From Nostoc commune NIES-4072 (GTDB lineage: Bacteria; Cyanobacteriota; Cyanobacteriia; Cyanobacteriales; Nostocaceae), in contig NZ_BDUD01000001.1 in NCBI RefSeq assembly GCF_003113895.1, positions 6,748,792 to 6,812,791 on the forward strand: a DNA stretch of 64,000 bases, given 5' to 3'. Below are positions 45,841 through 54,405 of the stretch, one piece after another (the first letter of the stretch is position 1; each line of letters opens with the position of its first letter). The notes under the pieces are model-generated. The model was not told where the DNA came from. It searched no databases and saw only the letters and a list, made by a program, of their open reading frames with translations. Both the position numbers and the translations under genes were made by a program.

Positions 45841-46368
45841 TTAGAGTAAACGCTGTAACCCTATCTTGCTCTTAACAGTCGTTTGGATACTGCATAAAGC
45901 TGGACTTGTATTAAAGTTGCAAGTGTAGGTTGCTAGGGGTTCTTTTTGATAATTAAATACCCGGACATTGTAACCAAAGTTCCGTGCACTGCTACCCAAG
46001 CGATTTACGAAGTCGTAGCGCTCTACATAGTCTAGTAAGCTCCAAATTTGCTGATTCACGATTAAGTCTACTCGTGCGGGTTCTTTTTCAGAACCTGGAT
46101 ATGCTATCCAATTATCCAATAGCTTTCTTTCAGAATTTTGTTGTGCCCACCATAAACTGGGGACGGTCAATCCTTTTGGGTTTATGGTGTTGGCTGTGAT
46201 CACATAGTCTTTTGGCTTTGTCAATAAGTCTAGTTCCAGAGGCGCACTAGAAGGCGACGGTATTGAGGGGGTTTGTGCTAGTGAGGGCGGGACTAGTAAA
46301 GTGGTGAGGCTAATGGTTAGTAATAATGAAAGTAATCTCTGGCGATCGCACAATTTAGGTATATGCAT
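45841..46368 (-). CDS. exported protein of unknown function
   Basis: A 175-residue protein with a Sec signal peptide (SLLLTISLTTLLVPPSLAQ, cleavage after about residue 31), then a Pro/Ser-rich stretch and a globular domain with two Cys (TCNF and LCSI) that could form a disulfide. The composition (SLWWAQQNSERKLLDNWIAYP) is typical of cyanobacterial periplasmic proteins; I do not recognise a family. The ATG overlaps no other gene. Confidence 0.7.
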   Translation of the reverse strand: MHIPKLCDRQRLLSLLLTISLTTLLVPPSLAQTPSIPSPSSAPLELDLLTKPKDYVITANTINPKGLTVPSLWWAQQNSERKLLDNWIAYPGSEKEPARVDLIVNQQIWSLLDYVERYDFVNRLGSSARNFGYNVRVFNYQKEPLATYTCNFNTSPALCSIQTTVKSKIGLQRLL

Positions 46369-46415
46369 AGCTGATACTAATTTGTAATTAAGGCATTAGT
46401 AAAAATTCGCATAAT

Positions 46416-47192
46416 TTAAACTTTGATGGCAACGATGCGAATTCTTCGATAGTCTGCTGTCCAAGTTCCTTTTTGATACAGCGTTGGCTTGAGATATTCC
46501 TCCACGACGCGAATTACTTGTATTTGTTGCTCACTAGACAGTCCTGCTAAAAAAGGACTAGCAAACATCTCAATCCAGTTGGCCATTCCTGCTTCTCCTT
46601 CTGCTAAAGGAGTTGGACGCGCAAAAAGCATGGCATGAATAACATCGAAGCCTTGCTGTTCTAGTAGGGTGGCGTACTCGCCAATACTAGGAAAATACCA
46701 AGGATTTAGGGCTTGTGTGGGGATATTAATTGCTTCTAAGGCGCTTTCTAAAGCTGTGGCGATCGCTTGCACATTTCCTTTACCACCAAATTCTGCCACA
46801 AAACGGCCTCCGGGTTTTAAAGATTGATGGATGGAAGCGATCGCACTATCTGCTTCTTTCACCCAATGTAGTACAGCGTTGGAAAACACAGCATCCAATG
46901 GCTTATCTACTTGAAAGTTCCTAGCATCAGCAACATTAAAGCGGATATGGGGATAGTTTTCTCTGGCTTTTTCGATCATCGCGGGTGCAAAATCAACTCC
47001 CATGACTTCAGCACCAGCTTGGGCAATTTTTTCTGTGAGTTGTCCCGTACCACAGCCAAGATCCAAAATGGATTCTCCTGGCTGAGGGTTGAGGAATTTT
47101 AGTAAGTCCTCACCATACTGCCAGACAAAGCCGTGTTTATCTTGGTAAAGAGCAGCATTCCAAGAATTTTTAGGTATTGAAAGATTATTCAT
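46416..47192 (-). CDS. class I SAM-dependent methyltransferase
   Basis: A 258-residue Rossmann methyltransferase: ILDLGCGTGQLTEKIA (motif I, SAM binding), VMGVDFAPAMIEKARENYP, ADARNF, DAVFSNAVLHWV and LKPGGRFVAEFGGKGN. It resembles trans-aconitate-type methyltransferases, but the substrate cannot be named. It diverges from the LysR gene across 134 bases, a common arrangement for a regulator and its target. Confidence 0.92.
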   Translation of the reverse strand: MNNLSIPKNSWNAALYQDKHGFVWQYGEDLLKFLNPQPGESILDLGCGTGQLTEKIAQAGAEVMGVDFAPAMIEKARENYPHIRFNVADARNFQVDKPLDAVFSNAVLHWVKEADSAIASIHQSLKPGGRFVAEFGGKGNVQAIATALESALEAINIPTQALNPWYFPSIGEYATLLEQQGFDVIHAMLFARPTPLAEGEAGMANWIEMFASPFLAGLSSEQQIQVIRVVEEYLKPTLYQKGTWTADYRRIRIVAIKV

Positions 47193-47326
47193 AAGTAGTG
47201 AAATTACAGTGTGTTGATTTGCCGATTCATCACCGCCTAATTATCACAGTAGAAAATATTTTTAACTATGTCCAATATATATTTTCACCTTAACTAATAT
47301 TTTAAAGATATGAGTTTAGGTAACAG

Positions 47327-48238
47327 ATGGAACTACGACATTTGCGCTACTTTGTCACCTTGGCCGAAGAATTGCACTTTGGACGGGCGGCGGAACGATT
47401 ACACATTGCCCAACCTCCCCTAAGTCAACAAATTCGGCAGCTAGAGGGAGAATTGGGTTTTGAACTGTTTCATCGCACGAAACGAAAAGTACAGTTAACA
47501 GAAGCGGGGCAAGTGTTTCTGAGTGAAGTGCAGCAAATTATCAGGCAATTACAACAGGCAATCCAAGTCGGGCGGCAAACCAGTCGCGGCGAAATTGGAC
47601 AGTTGGTGGTCGGCTTTGTCAGTTCTGCGGCGTATAATATTTTGCCTATTATTTTGCGAACTTTTCGTAGTTACGTTCCTGGTGTGAACATCGAGTTGCA
47701 TGAACTGACTACAGATCAACAGTTAGAGTGGTTACGAGAGGGTCGAATGGATGTAGGATTATTGCGTCCACCTATTGAAGAAAATAGATTTAACTGCGAA
47801 ACAATTTTTCAAGAGTCGCTGATGGTGGCACTACCTGAAGCACATTTGCTAGCGAGTCAATCTAATGTATGTTTGACATCCCTTGCCAATGAACCGTTTA
47901 TTTTATTTCCCAGGATATTAGCACCAGGACTTTACGACTTAATCATTAGTCTTTGCCAGCAAGCAGGCTTTAGTCCTAAGGTTGCCCAAGAAGCTATCCA
48001 GATGCAAACTATTGTTAGCTTAGTAGCAGCTGAGATGGGTGTGGCGATCGTCCCAGCATCTTTGCAAAATTTGCAACGGATTGGGGTGGTTTATAAAACT
48101 TTACAAGAACCTATCCCAAAAGTAGCGTTCGTTGCAGACGTTGGCGCAGCCATCGCAATGATTTGGCGAAACAATGAGACATCCCCAACTGTGTTGAAGC
48201 TTGTAGAAATAGTTAAACAAGCTGCCCAGCAGTGGTGA
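47327..48238 (+). CDS. LysR-family transcription regulator
   Basis: A 303-residue LysR protein: MELRHLRYFVTLAEELHFGRAAERLHIAQPPLSQQIRQLE helix-turn-helix in residues 1-60, then an effector-binding domain of two lobes. The sequence resembles the CatR/BenM branch. The divergent methyltransferase is its most likely target. It converges on the U32 gene with a shared hairpin between them. Confidence 0.93.
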   Translation: MELRHLRYFVTLAEELHFGRAAERLHIAQPPLSQQIRQLEGELGFELFHRTKRKVQLTEAGQVFLSEVQQIIRQLQQAIQVGRQTSRGEIGQLVVGFVSSAAYNILPIILRTFRSYVPGVNIELHELTTDQQLEWLREGRMDVGLLRPPIEENRFNCETIFQESLMVALPEAHLLASQSNVCLTSLANEPFILFPRILAPGLYDLIISLCQQAGFSPKVAQEAIQMQTIVSLVAAEMGVAIVPASLQNLQRIGVVYKTLQEPIPKVAFVADVGAAIAMIWRNNETSPTVLKLVEIVKQAAQQW

Positions 48239-48250
48239 ATAGGGCAGCTT
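48219..48250. terminator. hairpin overlapping the LysR stop codon
   Basis: AAGCTGCCC (48219-48227) pairs perfectly with GGGCAGCTT (48242-48250), followed by AATAATTATTAT. It can act as a terminator for lysR and, in the other direction, for the U32 gene. Confidence 0.5.
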
Positions 48251-48260
48251 GCAATAATTA

Positions 48261-50885
48261 TTATCGCAATGCAGACACTCCCATAGGGCCACGAGTTACA
48301 CCCAATTGATTTTGCAGTTTCAACTCGCGCCAGAGTTGAGAACCTGTAATCTCACCTTGCAGTAGTTGAGTATAACAATGTATTGTTTTATTCACTTGTT
48401 CTGGTGTTTCATTGACAAACTCAATGCGAAACTGACGTAATCCTAGTTCTATGAGACGCTGTACGTACTCGGCTCCGGTTTGAGCAGTGCCGTTAAATAC
48501 AGTATTGCGACAACCTACATCTGCTTTGAGGACGTGTTCGCTACCAATGCGATCGCGCAATTTCACTTCCTGCTTTTCACAAGGTCGTCCACAGTTAGTG
48601 TAGTCTGTACCTGTAGATAGAAAGGCACAAAATACACAATGTTCCATGTGAAACATCGGCATGTGTTGATGGATTGTCACCTCAAACCACTGGGGTGGGC
48701 AACTGGTGAGCAGGTCTTGTAGTTGGGTAATATTCAGGTCATAGGATGCCGTCAGCCTTTCTAAACCAAAGTGTTGCTGAAAGTAGTCTGCTGTTAGGGG
48801 GTTGGCAACATTGAGCGAAAAATCTCCAATACAACGATCTTGAGCAAAGAATTGCAATTGGTCATAGTTGCGTATTAGATAGCCATCTGCTTCTGAAGCA
48901 CGTACTTGCTGCAAAATCCAATTTTCCCCCGGTTTGGTAATTCGGGGAGGTGCGACCCATATTGTGGGGAGTGGGGAGACGCGATTAATCGCGTCTGTAC
49001 AGGAGTTAGGAGTTAGGAGTGAAGAATTGTCTGCTTTGTTTTTTTGCTGTTGTTGGCGCACCATTTGAACGGCTTCTCGGTAGGCGCGGGGGTCTTCAAA
49101 TTCACAGTATAGGATTTCAATACCAGCTTTCAGGGCAGCTTGGAGTTGCTTGAGGTTTCGTACTAAGACGATGAGTGAGGGAGATGTAGCTTTTGCTTCC
49201 CGCAGGGTGGGAGATGAGGAGGGTAGTAAGTCTTGGAAAGAGACGTCAGAACGTAATTGCCAGCGTTTGGGTTGACTTCGCAATTCTTCCAACTTTGCTA
49301 CGATTTCCCGCCGCATCCGGTTCAATTCACTGACGGGCAACATAAAAGTACCACTGAGGTAGTTAGTTAGCGTTCCTAAACAGAAAGGTGTGTTACCGAG
49401 ACGACCGAATTGTTCTTGTAAACGGTCTGCATCTAAGGGTTTGGTGTGTGCCTCCACTAGTACAATTGCAGACTCTACTTGGACAATATTACCGAGTCGA
49501 TCGCGGGCGATCGCAATCAAGGCCTGACCAACTTCTCCATAAACCTCCAAGTCAATCGGACGTTGAAATTGGGGATTTTCGCCTGCAAAACTCTGCCGCA
49601 GTTGCTTATCGAGTTCTGGATCGCTGGTTTTCCAAATGCGATCGCCTATATGCACTCGGCGCAAGTTCAAGTCATTTCGCCCAAATGTCAGCATGGTTTC
49701 TTTACCTTTGGACACCACAGCATAAACCCGGCCGCCTTCTTCCTTCGCTTCTGGATGACCGCAGTCAAATACAATTCCATCTCCCGGTTTTACAGGCGCT
49801 TCCAGTTTTACTGTTACCTGTTCGTTGTGAATGCGGCTGACTTCACCCAAATAAACCCCACGTTTTTTACCAAAGCGGGCATGAACTAGTTCCTGATTAT
49901 TAATCCCGCCAAACCAACCCGTGTAGAGTCCGCGAGAAAATGCCATTTCTAAGTTGTAGTGTTCTTGATCTGATTGACCTCTCCCCCAGCCCCTCTCCAT
50001 AACGGGGGTTAGAGGGTTAGGTCTTTCTAATTCCGCCATTACTCCATCCAAAGCTTGCCGATAAACACGGGTGACATTAGCAACATACTCTGGGGCTTTC
50101 AAACGACCTTCAATCTTGAGACAAGTTACTCCTGATTTGACCAAATCTGGCAAAACATCTAACCCTGCTAGGTCTTGAGGACTAAGTAAATATTTGCGAT
50201 CGCCTAAATTCACAACTTCGCCATTAGCGATTAAATCGTAGGGCATCCGGCAAGCTTGGGCACATTCACCTCGGTTAGCAGAACGTCCGCCTAAAGCCTC
50301 GCTAGTCAAACACTGACCAGAATACGCCACACACAAAGCACCGTGAACAAAGACTTCCAAGGGCAACGAAGTTTCCTGTTGGGCAATCTGCTGCTGAATT
50401 TTATTGATTTCCTGAAGAGAACATTCACGCGCCAGCACCACCAATTGACAGCCGAGGGACTTGGCAAATTCCACTCCAGCTGCACTAGTGATCGTCATTT
50501 GGGTGGAAGCATGGATGGGAAAATCGGGCGACAGGTGACGGATGAGACGGCATACACCAATATCTTGAACAATCACCGCATCCACACCTGCGGCAATAAT
50601 TGTGCGGAGATATTGCTGCGCTTCTGCTAGTTCTTTGGGAAATATTAGTGTGTTGACAGTGACATAACCCTTTACGCCGCGACGGTGCAGAAATGTCATC
50701 AATTGGGGTAAGTCCGCCTCAGTAAAATTTTGTGCCCGCATTCTGGCGTTGAAGCGATCCAAACCGAAGTAAATCGCATCTGCCCCATTTTCCACAGCAG
50801 CTTTAGCACAGTCCCAGTTACCTGCTGGCGCGAGTAGTTCGGGACGTTGAAGGGAGGTTTGGGAGAAAGGGCGATCGCTTTTCAT
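48261..50885 (-). CDS. U32 family peptidase with C-terminal DUF3656-type extension
   Basis: An 874-residue protein. The N-terminal TIM-barrel part holds RPELLAPAGNWDCAKAAVENGADAIYFGLD and the U32 signature LEVFVHGALCVAYSGQCLTS followed by RGECAQACRMPY. The C-terminal part has HCVFCAFLSTGTDYTNCGRPCEK and GCRNTVFN, cysteines likely to bind iron-sulfur. Related RlhA (YdcP) of E. coli hydroxylates C2501 of 23S rRNA; by family this may be an RNA-modifying enzyme rather than a protease. Two in-frame repeat inserts make it longer than relatives (see the repeats at 48960-49030 and 49970-50030). Confidence 0.92.
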   Translation of the reverse strand: MKSDRPFSQTSLQRPELLAPAGNWDCAKAAVENGADAIYFGLDRFNARMRAQNFTEADLPQLMTFLHRRGVKGYVTVNTLIFPKELAEAQQYLRTIIAAGVDAVIVQDIGVCRLIRHLSPDFPIHASTQMTITSAAGVEFAKSLGCQLVVLARECSLQEINKIQQQIAQQETSLPLEVFVHGALCVAYSGQCLTSEALGGRSANRGECAQACRMPYDLIANGEVVNLGDRKYLLSPQDLAGLDVLPDLVKSGVTCLKIEGRLKAPEYVANVTRVYRQALDGVMAELERPNPLTPVMERGWGRGQSDQEHYNLEMAFSRGLYTGWFGGINNQELVHARFGKKRGVYLGEVSRIHNEQVTVKLEAPVKPGDGIVFDCGHPEAKEEGGRVYAVVSKGKETMLTFGRNDLNLRRVHIGDRIWKTSDPELDKQLRQSFAGENPQFQRPIDLEVYGEVGQALIAIARDRLGNIVQVESAIVLVEAHTKPLDADRLQEQFGRLGNTPFCLGTLTNYLSGTFMLPVSELNRMRREIVAKLEELRSQPKRWQLRSDVSFQDLLPSSSPTLREAKATSPSLIVLVRNLKQLQAALKAGIEILYCEFEDPRAYREAVQMVRQQQQKNKADNSSLLTPNSCTDAINRVSPLPTIWVAPPRITKPGENWILQQVRASEADGYLIRNYDQLQFFAQDRCIGDFSLNVANPLTADYFQQHFGLERLTASYDLNITQLQDLLTSCPPQWFEVTIHQHMPMFHMEHCVFCAFLSTGTDYTNCGRPCEKQEVKLRDRIGSEHVLKADVGCRNTVFNGTAQTGAEYVQRLIELGLRQFRIEFVNETPEQVNKTIHCYTQLLQGEITGSQLWRELKLQNQLGVTRGPMGVSALR
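48960..49030. repeat. dispersed repeat inside the U32 gene: GACGCGATTAATCGCGTC hairpin plus GTTAGGAGT repeats
   Basis: GAGACGCGATTAATCGCGTC at 48976-48995 is a palindrome that recurs in gene-free DNA (15805-15821 and inside the MITE at 58582-58715). GGAGTTAGGAGTTAGGAGT follows. In the protein this reads as SLLTPNSCTDAINRVSPLP in place of family-like sequence. Confidence 0.8.
49970..50030. repeat. second dispersed repeat inside the U32 gene (CCTCTCCCCCAGCCCCTCTCC type)
   Basis: CCCCCAGCCCCTCTCCATAA with GGGGGTTAGAGGGTTAGG is a familiar interspersed sequence of Nostocales. It encodes PNPLTPVMERGWGRGQSDQ in frame at about residues 287-305. Confidence 0.75.
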
Positions 50886-51099
50886 CAGATTTAGGGAGGG
50901 TTAACTAGCACCATAGTGATTTTATCGAAGTTATTAGGGGATGGTGCGTTTTGCCGCAGGCATCGCTATCGCCACGCTAATGTTTTAGTTCACCTGGAGG
51001 TGATGAAAAAATGATCCTGGGTTCAAATATTGTGTGTACATTGTCCACTAACATCAGTTATGCTGTAGATAGAGACTCAGCTAAAGGTGAGAATTAGTC

Positions 51100-51384
51100 A
51101 TGTCAGAAATATCATCTGCAAAAGATTGTCGTATCGATTTACGAGTTACGCAAGAGCAAAAAGAACTATTAGAACTTGCTGCGAGTCTTAAAGGAATTTC
51201 TTTGAGTGCTTATACACTTTTTCATGTTTTGTCAGTTGCCAAGCAAGATATAGATGCAAATGAAAGGCTTGTGCTGTCAAATCGTGATAGAGATTTGTTT
51301 ATGTCAGTAATGGAAAATCCGCCAGAACTGAAGGGAAAACTCAAATCTGCTATTCACAAATATAGACAGAAGTATGACAAGTGA
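51100..51384 (+). CDS. DUF1778 antitoxin (TacA-like)
   Basis: A 94-residue ribbon-helix-helix antitoxin of the DUF1778 type: RIDLRVTQEQKELLELAASLKGISLSAYTL, then a C-terminal toxin-neutralising tail (LSNRDRDLFMSVMENPP, LKSAIHKYRQKYDK). It overlaps the acetyltransferase toxin by 11 bases. Expected to repress the operon and shield the toxin. Confidence 0.93.
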   Translation: MSEISSAKDCRIDLRVTQEQKELLELAASLKGISLSAYTLFHVLSVAKQDIDANERLVLSNRDRDLFMSVMENPPELKGKLKSAIHKYRQKYDK

Positions 51385-51895
51385 TAGCGAGGCAAGATGG
51401 AATTTTGTACCAATTGATAAAACGCATCAAAAAGATTCTTTTGATTGCGGTTATACAATTTTGAATGATTATCTTAAGAAATATGCACGCCAAAATAATA
51501 ATAAAGGAATTGCTAAAACATTTGTAGCAATTCCGGCATCAGGAAGCTTGAAGATTGATGGCTATTATACTGTCAGTGCCAGCATTATTAAGTATGAATC
51601 ATTACCGGAATCTTATAATCGTGGAATGCCTGCCTATCCGATTCCAGCAATGCTGATTGGGAGATTAGCTGTAGATAACTTGATTAAAGGACAAGGTTTG
51701 GGAGGTGAATTATTAGCTGATGCTTTCTATCGTGCTGTTCGTGCTTCTCAAGAAATTGGTATGTACGCCGTGAGAGTTGATGCTATCGATTTACAAGCAA
51801 AGGAATTTTATCTCAAGTATGAGTTTATTCCTTTTCAAGACAATGAACTATCACTATTTCTGCCGATAGCAACCATACTTAGAGAGTTCGGTTAA
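51374..51895 (+). CDS. GNAT-family toxin (TacT-like)
   Basis: A 173-residue GCN5-type acetyltransferase: FDCGYTILNDYLKKYARQNNNKG, PAMLIGRLAVDNLIKGQGLGGELL (acetyl-CoA loop QGLGG), YAVRVDAIDLQAKEFYLKYEFIPF. Toxins of this family acetylate the amino group of charged tRNAs and block translation. Together with the DUF1778 gene it forms a complete TacAT module. Confidence 0.92.
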   Translation: MTSDSEARWNFVPIDKTHQKDSFDCGYTILNDYLKKYARQNNNKGIAKTFVAIPASGSLKIDGYYTVSASIIKYESLPESYNRGMPAYPIPAMLIGRLAVDNLIKGQGLGGELLADAFYRAVRASQEIGMYAVRVDAIDLQAKEFYLKYEFIPFQDNELSLFLPIATILREFG

Positions 51896-51935
51896 CTTAA
51901 TTAGGCGAATATTAAAGGATTTAAATTTAGGGTAG

Positions 51936-52148
51936 ATGCCCAAGAAAATTAGAGAGTTAAAAGCTATTTTGTTGAAGGCTGGGTTTGTCTATCGTCCTGC
52001 AAAAGGTAGTCATACCTTCTGGACTCACCCATTGATACCTGATGAACCAGTTACGATTGCGGGAAAAGATGGAGACGATGCACCCCGATACTTGGAAAAG
52101 CAAGTCAATCGTGTTTTGAAACAATTAGAAGAAATAGAGGAGGAATAA
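51936..52148 (+). CDS. hicA: HicA-like mRNA interferase toxin
   Basis: A 70-residue HicA: PKKIRELKAILLKAGFVYRPAKGSHTFWTHP with the catalytic His in GSHTFW, and a C-terminal YLEKQVNRVLKQLEE. It is translated from ATG 51936 and its stop overlaps the start of hicB (TAATG). It starts 40 bases after the TacT-like stop, so two toxin-antitoxin units stand side by side. Confidence 0.93.
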   Translation: MPKKIRELKAILLKAGFVYRPAKGSHTFWTHPLIPDEPVTIAGKDGDDAPRYLEKQVNRVLKQLEEIEEE

Positions 52149-52378
52149 TGAGCGATCGCTACAGTATGGTAATTCAATGGTCAGATGAGGATAATTGCTA
52201 CTTGGTACACTTACCAGAATTTCCTTGGCAGCAATTCCACACTCATGGTAAGAGTTATGAAGAAGCCGCTAAACATGGGCAAGAGGTGATTGAGTCTCTG
52301 ATTGAATGGTATGAAGAGCAAGGAAAGCCTTTGCCAGAACCAATTACTTTTCCTCAAAAACCGTTAAAAGTAGCTTAA
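52148..52378 (+). CDS. hicB: HicB-like antitoxin
   Basis: A 76-residue HicB-type protein: YSMVIQWSDEDNCYLVHLPEF, THGKSYEEAAKHGQEVIESLIEWYEEQGKPLPEP. This is the partial RNase H fold that blocks HicA. The ribbon-helix-helix tail of larger HicBs is absent, so DNA binding may need another partner. Directly coupled to hicA. Confidence 0.93.
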   Translation: MSDRYSMVIQWSDEDNCYLVHLPEFPWQQFHTHGKSYEEAAKHGQEVIESLIEWYEEQGKPLPEPITFPQKPLKVA

Positions 52379-52493
52379 ATATTTTTAAGATACTCTGCAC
52401 TAATAGGGCGATATTAGCCCTCATTTATCTACAACGATTGCTTGCCTATGTTGCTCAATTAGTCAACAATATCTACCCTTGATCCACCCAAAG

Positions 52494-53243
52494 TTACAAA
52501 ATTTGATGAATACTCTCTACAACCTGCTCAATAAAATCTACTGTATCACCAACCATTGATTCGTCGATATACCAGCGATTACCTATGTTGAGGGTAGGAT
52601 CTATATCTGCTTCATGAGCAATTTTATTTCTGCGATCCACAATTAAAGCAAGTTGTTGCTTAATATTTTTAGAAGGCTGACTCATTTTAGTAGCAACTTC
52701 ATCCCACAATTTTTTATCCGAAATTTGTCTGATTGCATCAGCTATTTTGTCAGGTTGCTGAAAGCTTTGATAACTTAAACGTTCTCGAATCTCGTCTTCT
52801 AACCATGAAGTATTATTTAATCTGTTCAAAATACTATTTGATATAGCTGGAATTAAACCAGAAATAGTATGAGACTGCTGTAAAAAGTTAGCTCCATAAA
52901 CCTGCTGTATATCACTCTCTATCCAAGAGGCAATATCTATGGCTATTCTTCTATCCTCACGGGCGCTTCCCAAGGAAACTTGAAAACGGGAAAAGGCCGA
53001 TTGAGCGGTATTAGCTGAAGATGTTGGTTCAGCACGTTGTCCTCGATGAATTTCCAGCATACCCAATGTGACAACCTCATGAATATAATAATCCAAGGCA
53101 CTAACAGTTAGAACTAGAGCAGCTCGTAAAATGTCTGAAAGATCCAAAGCAGCAGTAGCTTGAGTCTTGACGGAAGTATGAAGAGCAATCAGATCCCGAA
53201 CACGCTGGATACTAATGCGAAATTGGTCAAGCGCTGACTGCAT
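52494..53243 (-). CDS. HEPN-domain protein (probable RNase, RiboL-PSP-HEPN-like)
   Basis: About 249 residues from ATG 53243 (MQSALDQFRISIQRVRDL); a TTG 18 bases earlier is possible. An all-helical protein with LVLTVSALDYYIHEVV in the first half and the motif RRNKIAHE near residues 203-211, the R-x4-6-H signature of HEPN ribonucleases. HEPN domains act as RNases in toxin-antitoxin and abortive-infection systems. The ATG lies 17 bases inside the end of the ParA-like gene, so the two are translationally coupled. The target is unknown. Confidence 0.82.
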   Translation of the reverse strand: MQSALDQFRISIQRVRDLIALHTSVKTQATAALDLSDILRAALVLTVSALDYYIHEVVTLGMLEIHRGQRAEPTSSANTAQSAFSRFQVSLGSAREDRRIAIDIASWIESDIQQVYGANFLQQSHTISGLIPAISNSILNRLNNTSWLEDEIRERLSYQSFQQPDKIADAIRQISDKKLWDEVATKMSQPSKNIKQQLALIVDRRNKIAHEADIDPTLNIGNRWYIDESMVGDTVDFIEQVVESIHQIL

Positions 53244-54336
53244 AACTGGATGATAGTGCAATAATTTTATCTGCTAAGTCAGAAAAAGTTTTTTTAAACT
53301 CCTCTTGCTTTGCCTGATTATTATCTAACACCTTGCCTTTTTGATTTAACTGATCAGGTGTTAGCGCATAAACAGGTGTCCTGTGTTGCTGTGATAGAGC
53401 AATTAAGCTGTTAAAGTTAGAAATTTTTGTCAGGGTAAAATTCCTATTAATATCCTGATTAGAATAGACATTATTAGGCAATAGCAGATTATTATCACGT
53501 AAAATTGGAACTAGTTGAGAAACAACTCTTCGCTCAATTTTCTCTATCCATGTTTGAAATGCTGCTGTTTCTTTACCCCTAATAATTCTATAGTTTTGAA
53601 CTATCGTTCCTAAAAATTTCAAGGTAAATTCTGGAAATGGATAAGTAGCTTCCTTTAATATAGGGTTTCCGCTTGCCATCCTTGCCCAATTACACCACTT
53701 TGGTAAAATCCTAGATAGAGAATCAATTGCCATCACAGAAAAGAAATCAGCAGTTGTAGGCACTAAGAAAAAGTCACTTGTCATTAGTAAGTTCTGATTA
53801 ATTGCTCCTAAACTTGGACTCATATCAATCAGAATATAGTCAGCATTAAATTTATTAGCAGTTTTTTCTAAGAGATCAGAAATAGCACCTGGCAAGTTTT
53901 TGAGTGTCTGAATTGATCCACTGAGTTCCTGTGCGATACCTAACGTTACTTCGTATTCAGCAAAGCCGACATGACCAGGTAATAAAAATAAACCTTCTTG
54001 TCCTTCTATCGGAATACAATCTACAGCTTCAATAGCCCGTGGCTGTGACTCAAAAGCAGCAGCCAAGCCAGTTTTTATATTTGAATGTGTATTGTAGATG
54101 TTTTCTATCCTTGTTTCGTCATCTTCAGTTTCTTCTTTTAAAGCTATTCCTGTTAGATTACATTGAGGATCTGTATCTACAAGGATAACTCTTTTACCCT
54201 TTGAAGCAAGCATCCAACCTAAATTAAAAGTCGTTGTGGTCTTACTGACACCACCCTTGTGATTGAATAAGGCAATCTTATAAACCATCTTATTTTGCTT
54301 TTGATACTTCTGAAATATTTTGAGTACAGGTATCAT
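53227..54336 (-). CDS. ParA/MinD-like ATPase
   Basis: A 369-residue ATPase with the deviant Walker A KGGVSKTT (27-34; both lysines present, Ser at the usual Gly), VDTDPQCNLTG, IDMSPSLGAINQNLLMTSD and a C-terminal domain of about 150 residues that is not the usual ParA tail (PVYALTPDQLNQKG). A second ATG, 48 bases in, gives the usual MVYKIALFNHKGG start. No ParB gene or centromere-like repeats are near. The overlap with the HEPN gene and the toxin-rich surroundings suggest a defence or toxin role rather than plasmid partition. Confidence 0.85.
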   Translation of the reverse strand: MIPVLKIFQKYQKQNKMVYKIALFNHKGGVSKTTTTFNLGWMLASKGKRVILVDTDPQCNLTGIALKEETEDDETRIENIYNTHSNIKTGLAAAFESQPRAIEAVDCIPIEGQEGLFLLPGHVGFAEYEVTLGIAQELSGSIQTLKNLPGAISDLLEKTANKFNADYILIDMSPSLGAINQNLLMTSDFFLVPTTADFFSVMAIDSLSRILPKWCNWARMASGNPILKEATYPFPEFTLKFLGTIVQNYRIIRGKETAAFQTWIEKIERRVVSQLVPILRDNNLLLPNNVYSNQDINRNFTLTKISNFNSLIALSQQHRTPVYALTPDQLNQKGKVLDNNQAKQEEFKKTFSDLADKIIALSSSYAVSA

Positions 54337-54405
54337 TTCAGAACCTGTATGACTTAAATATAGCTTCTAAAAAGCTTAGACAACAGCAAGGTTTTTAACG
54401 CACCC

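Noticed and set aside
53227..54336. Plasmid or chromosome partition gene parA
   Set aside because: No ParB, no parS-like repeats, atypical Walker A and C-terminus; overlap with HEPN points elsewhere.
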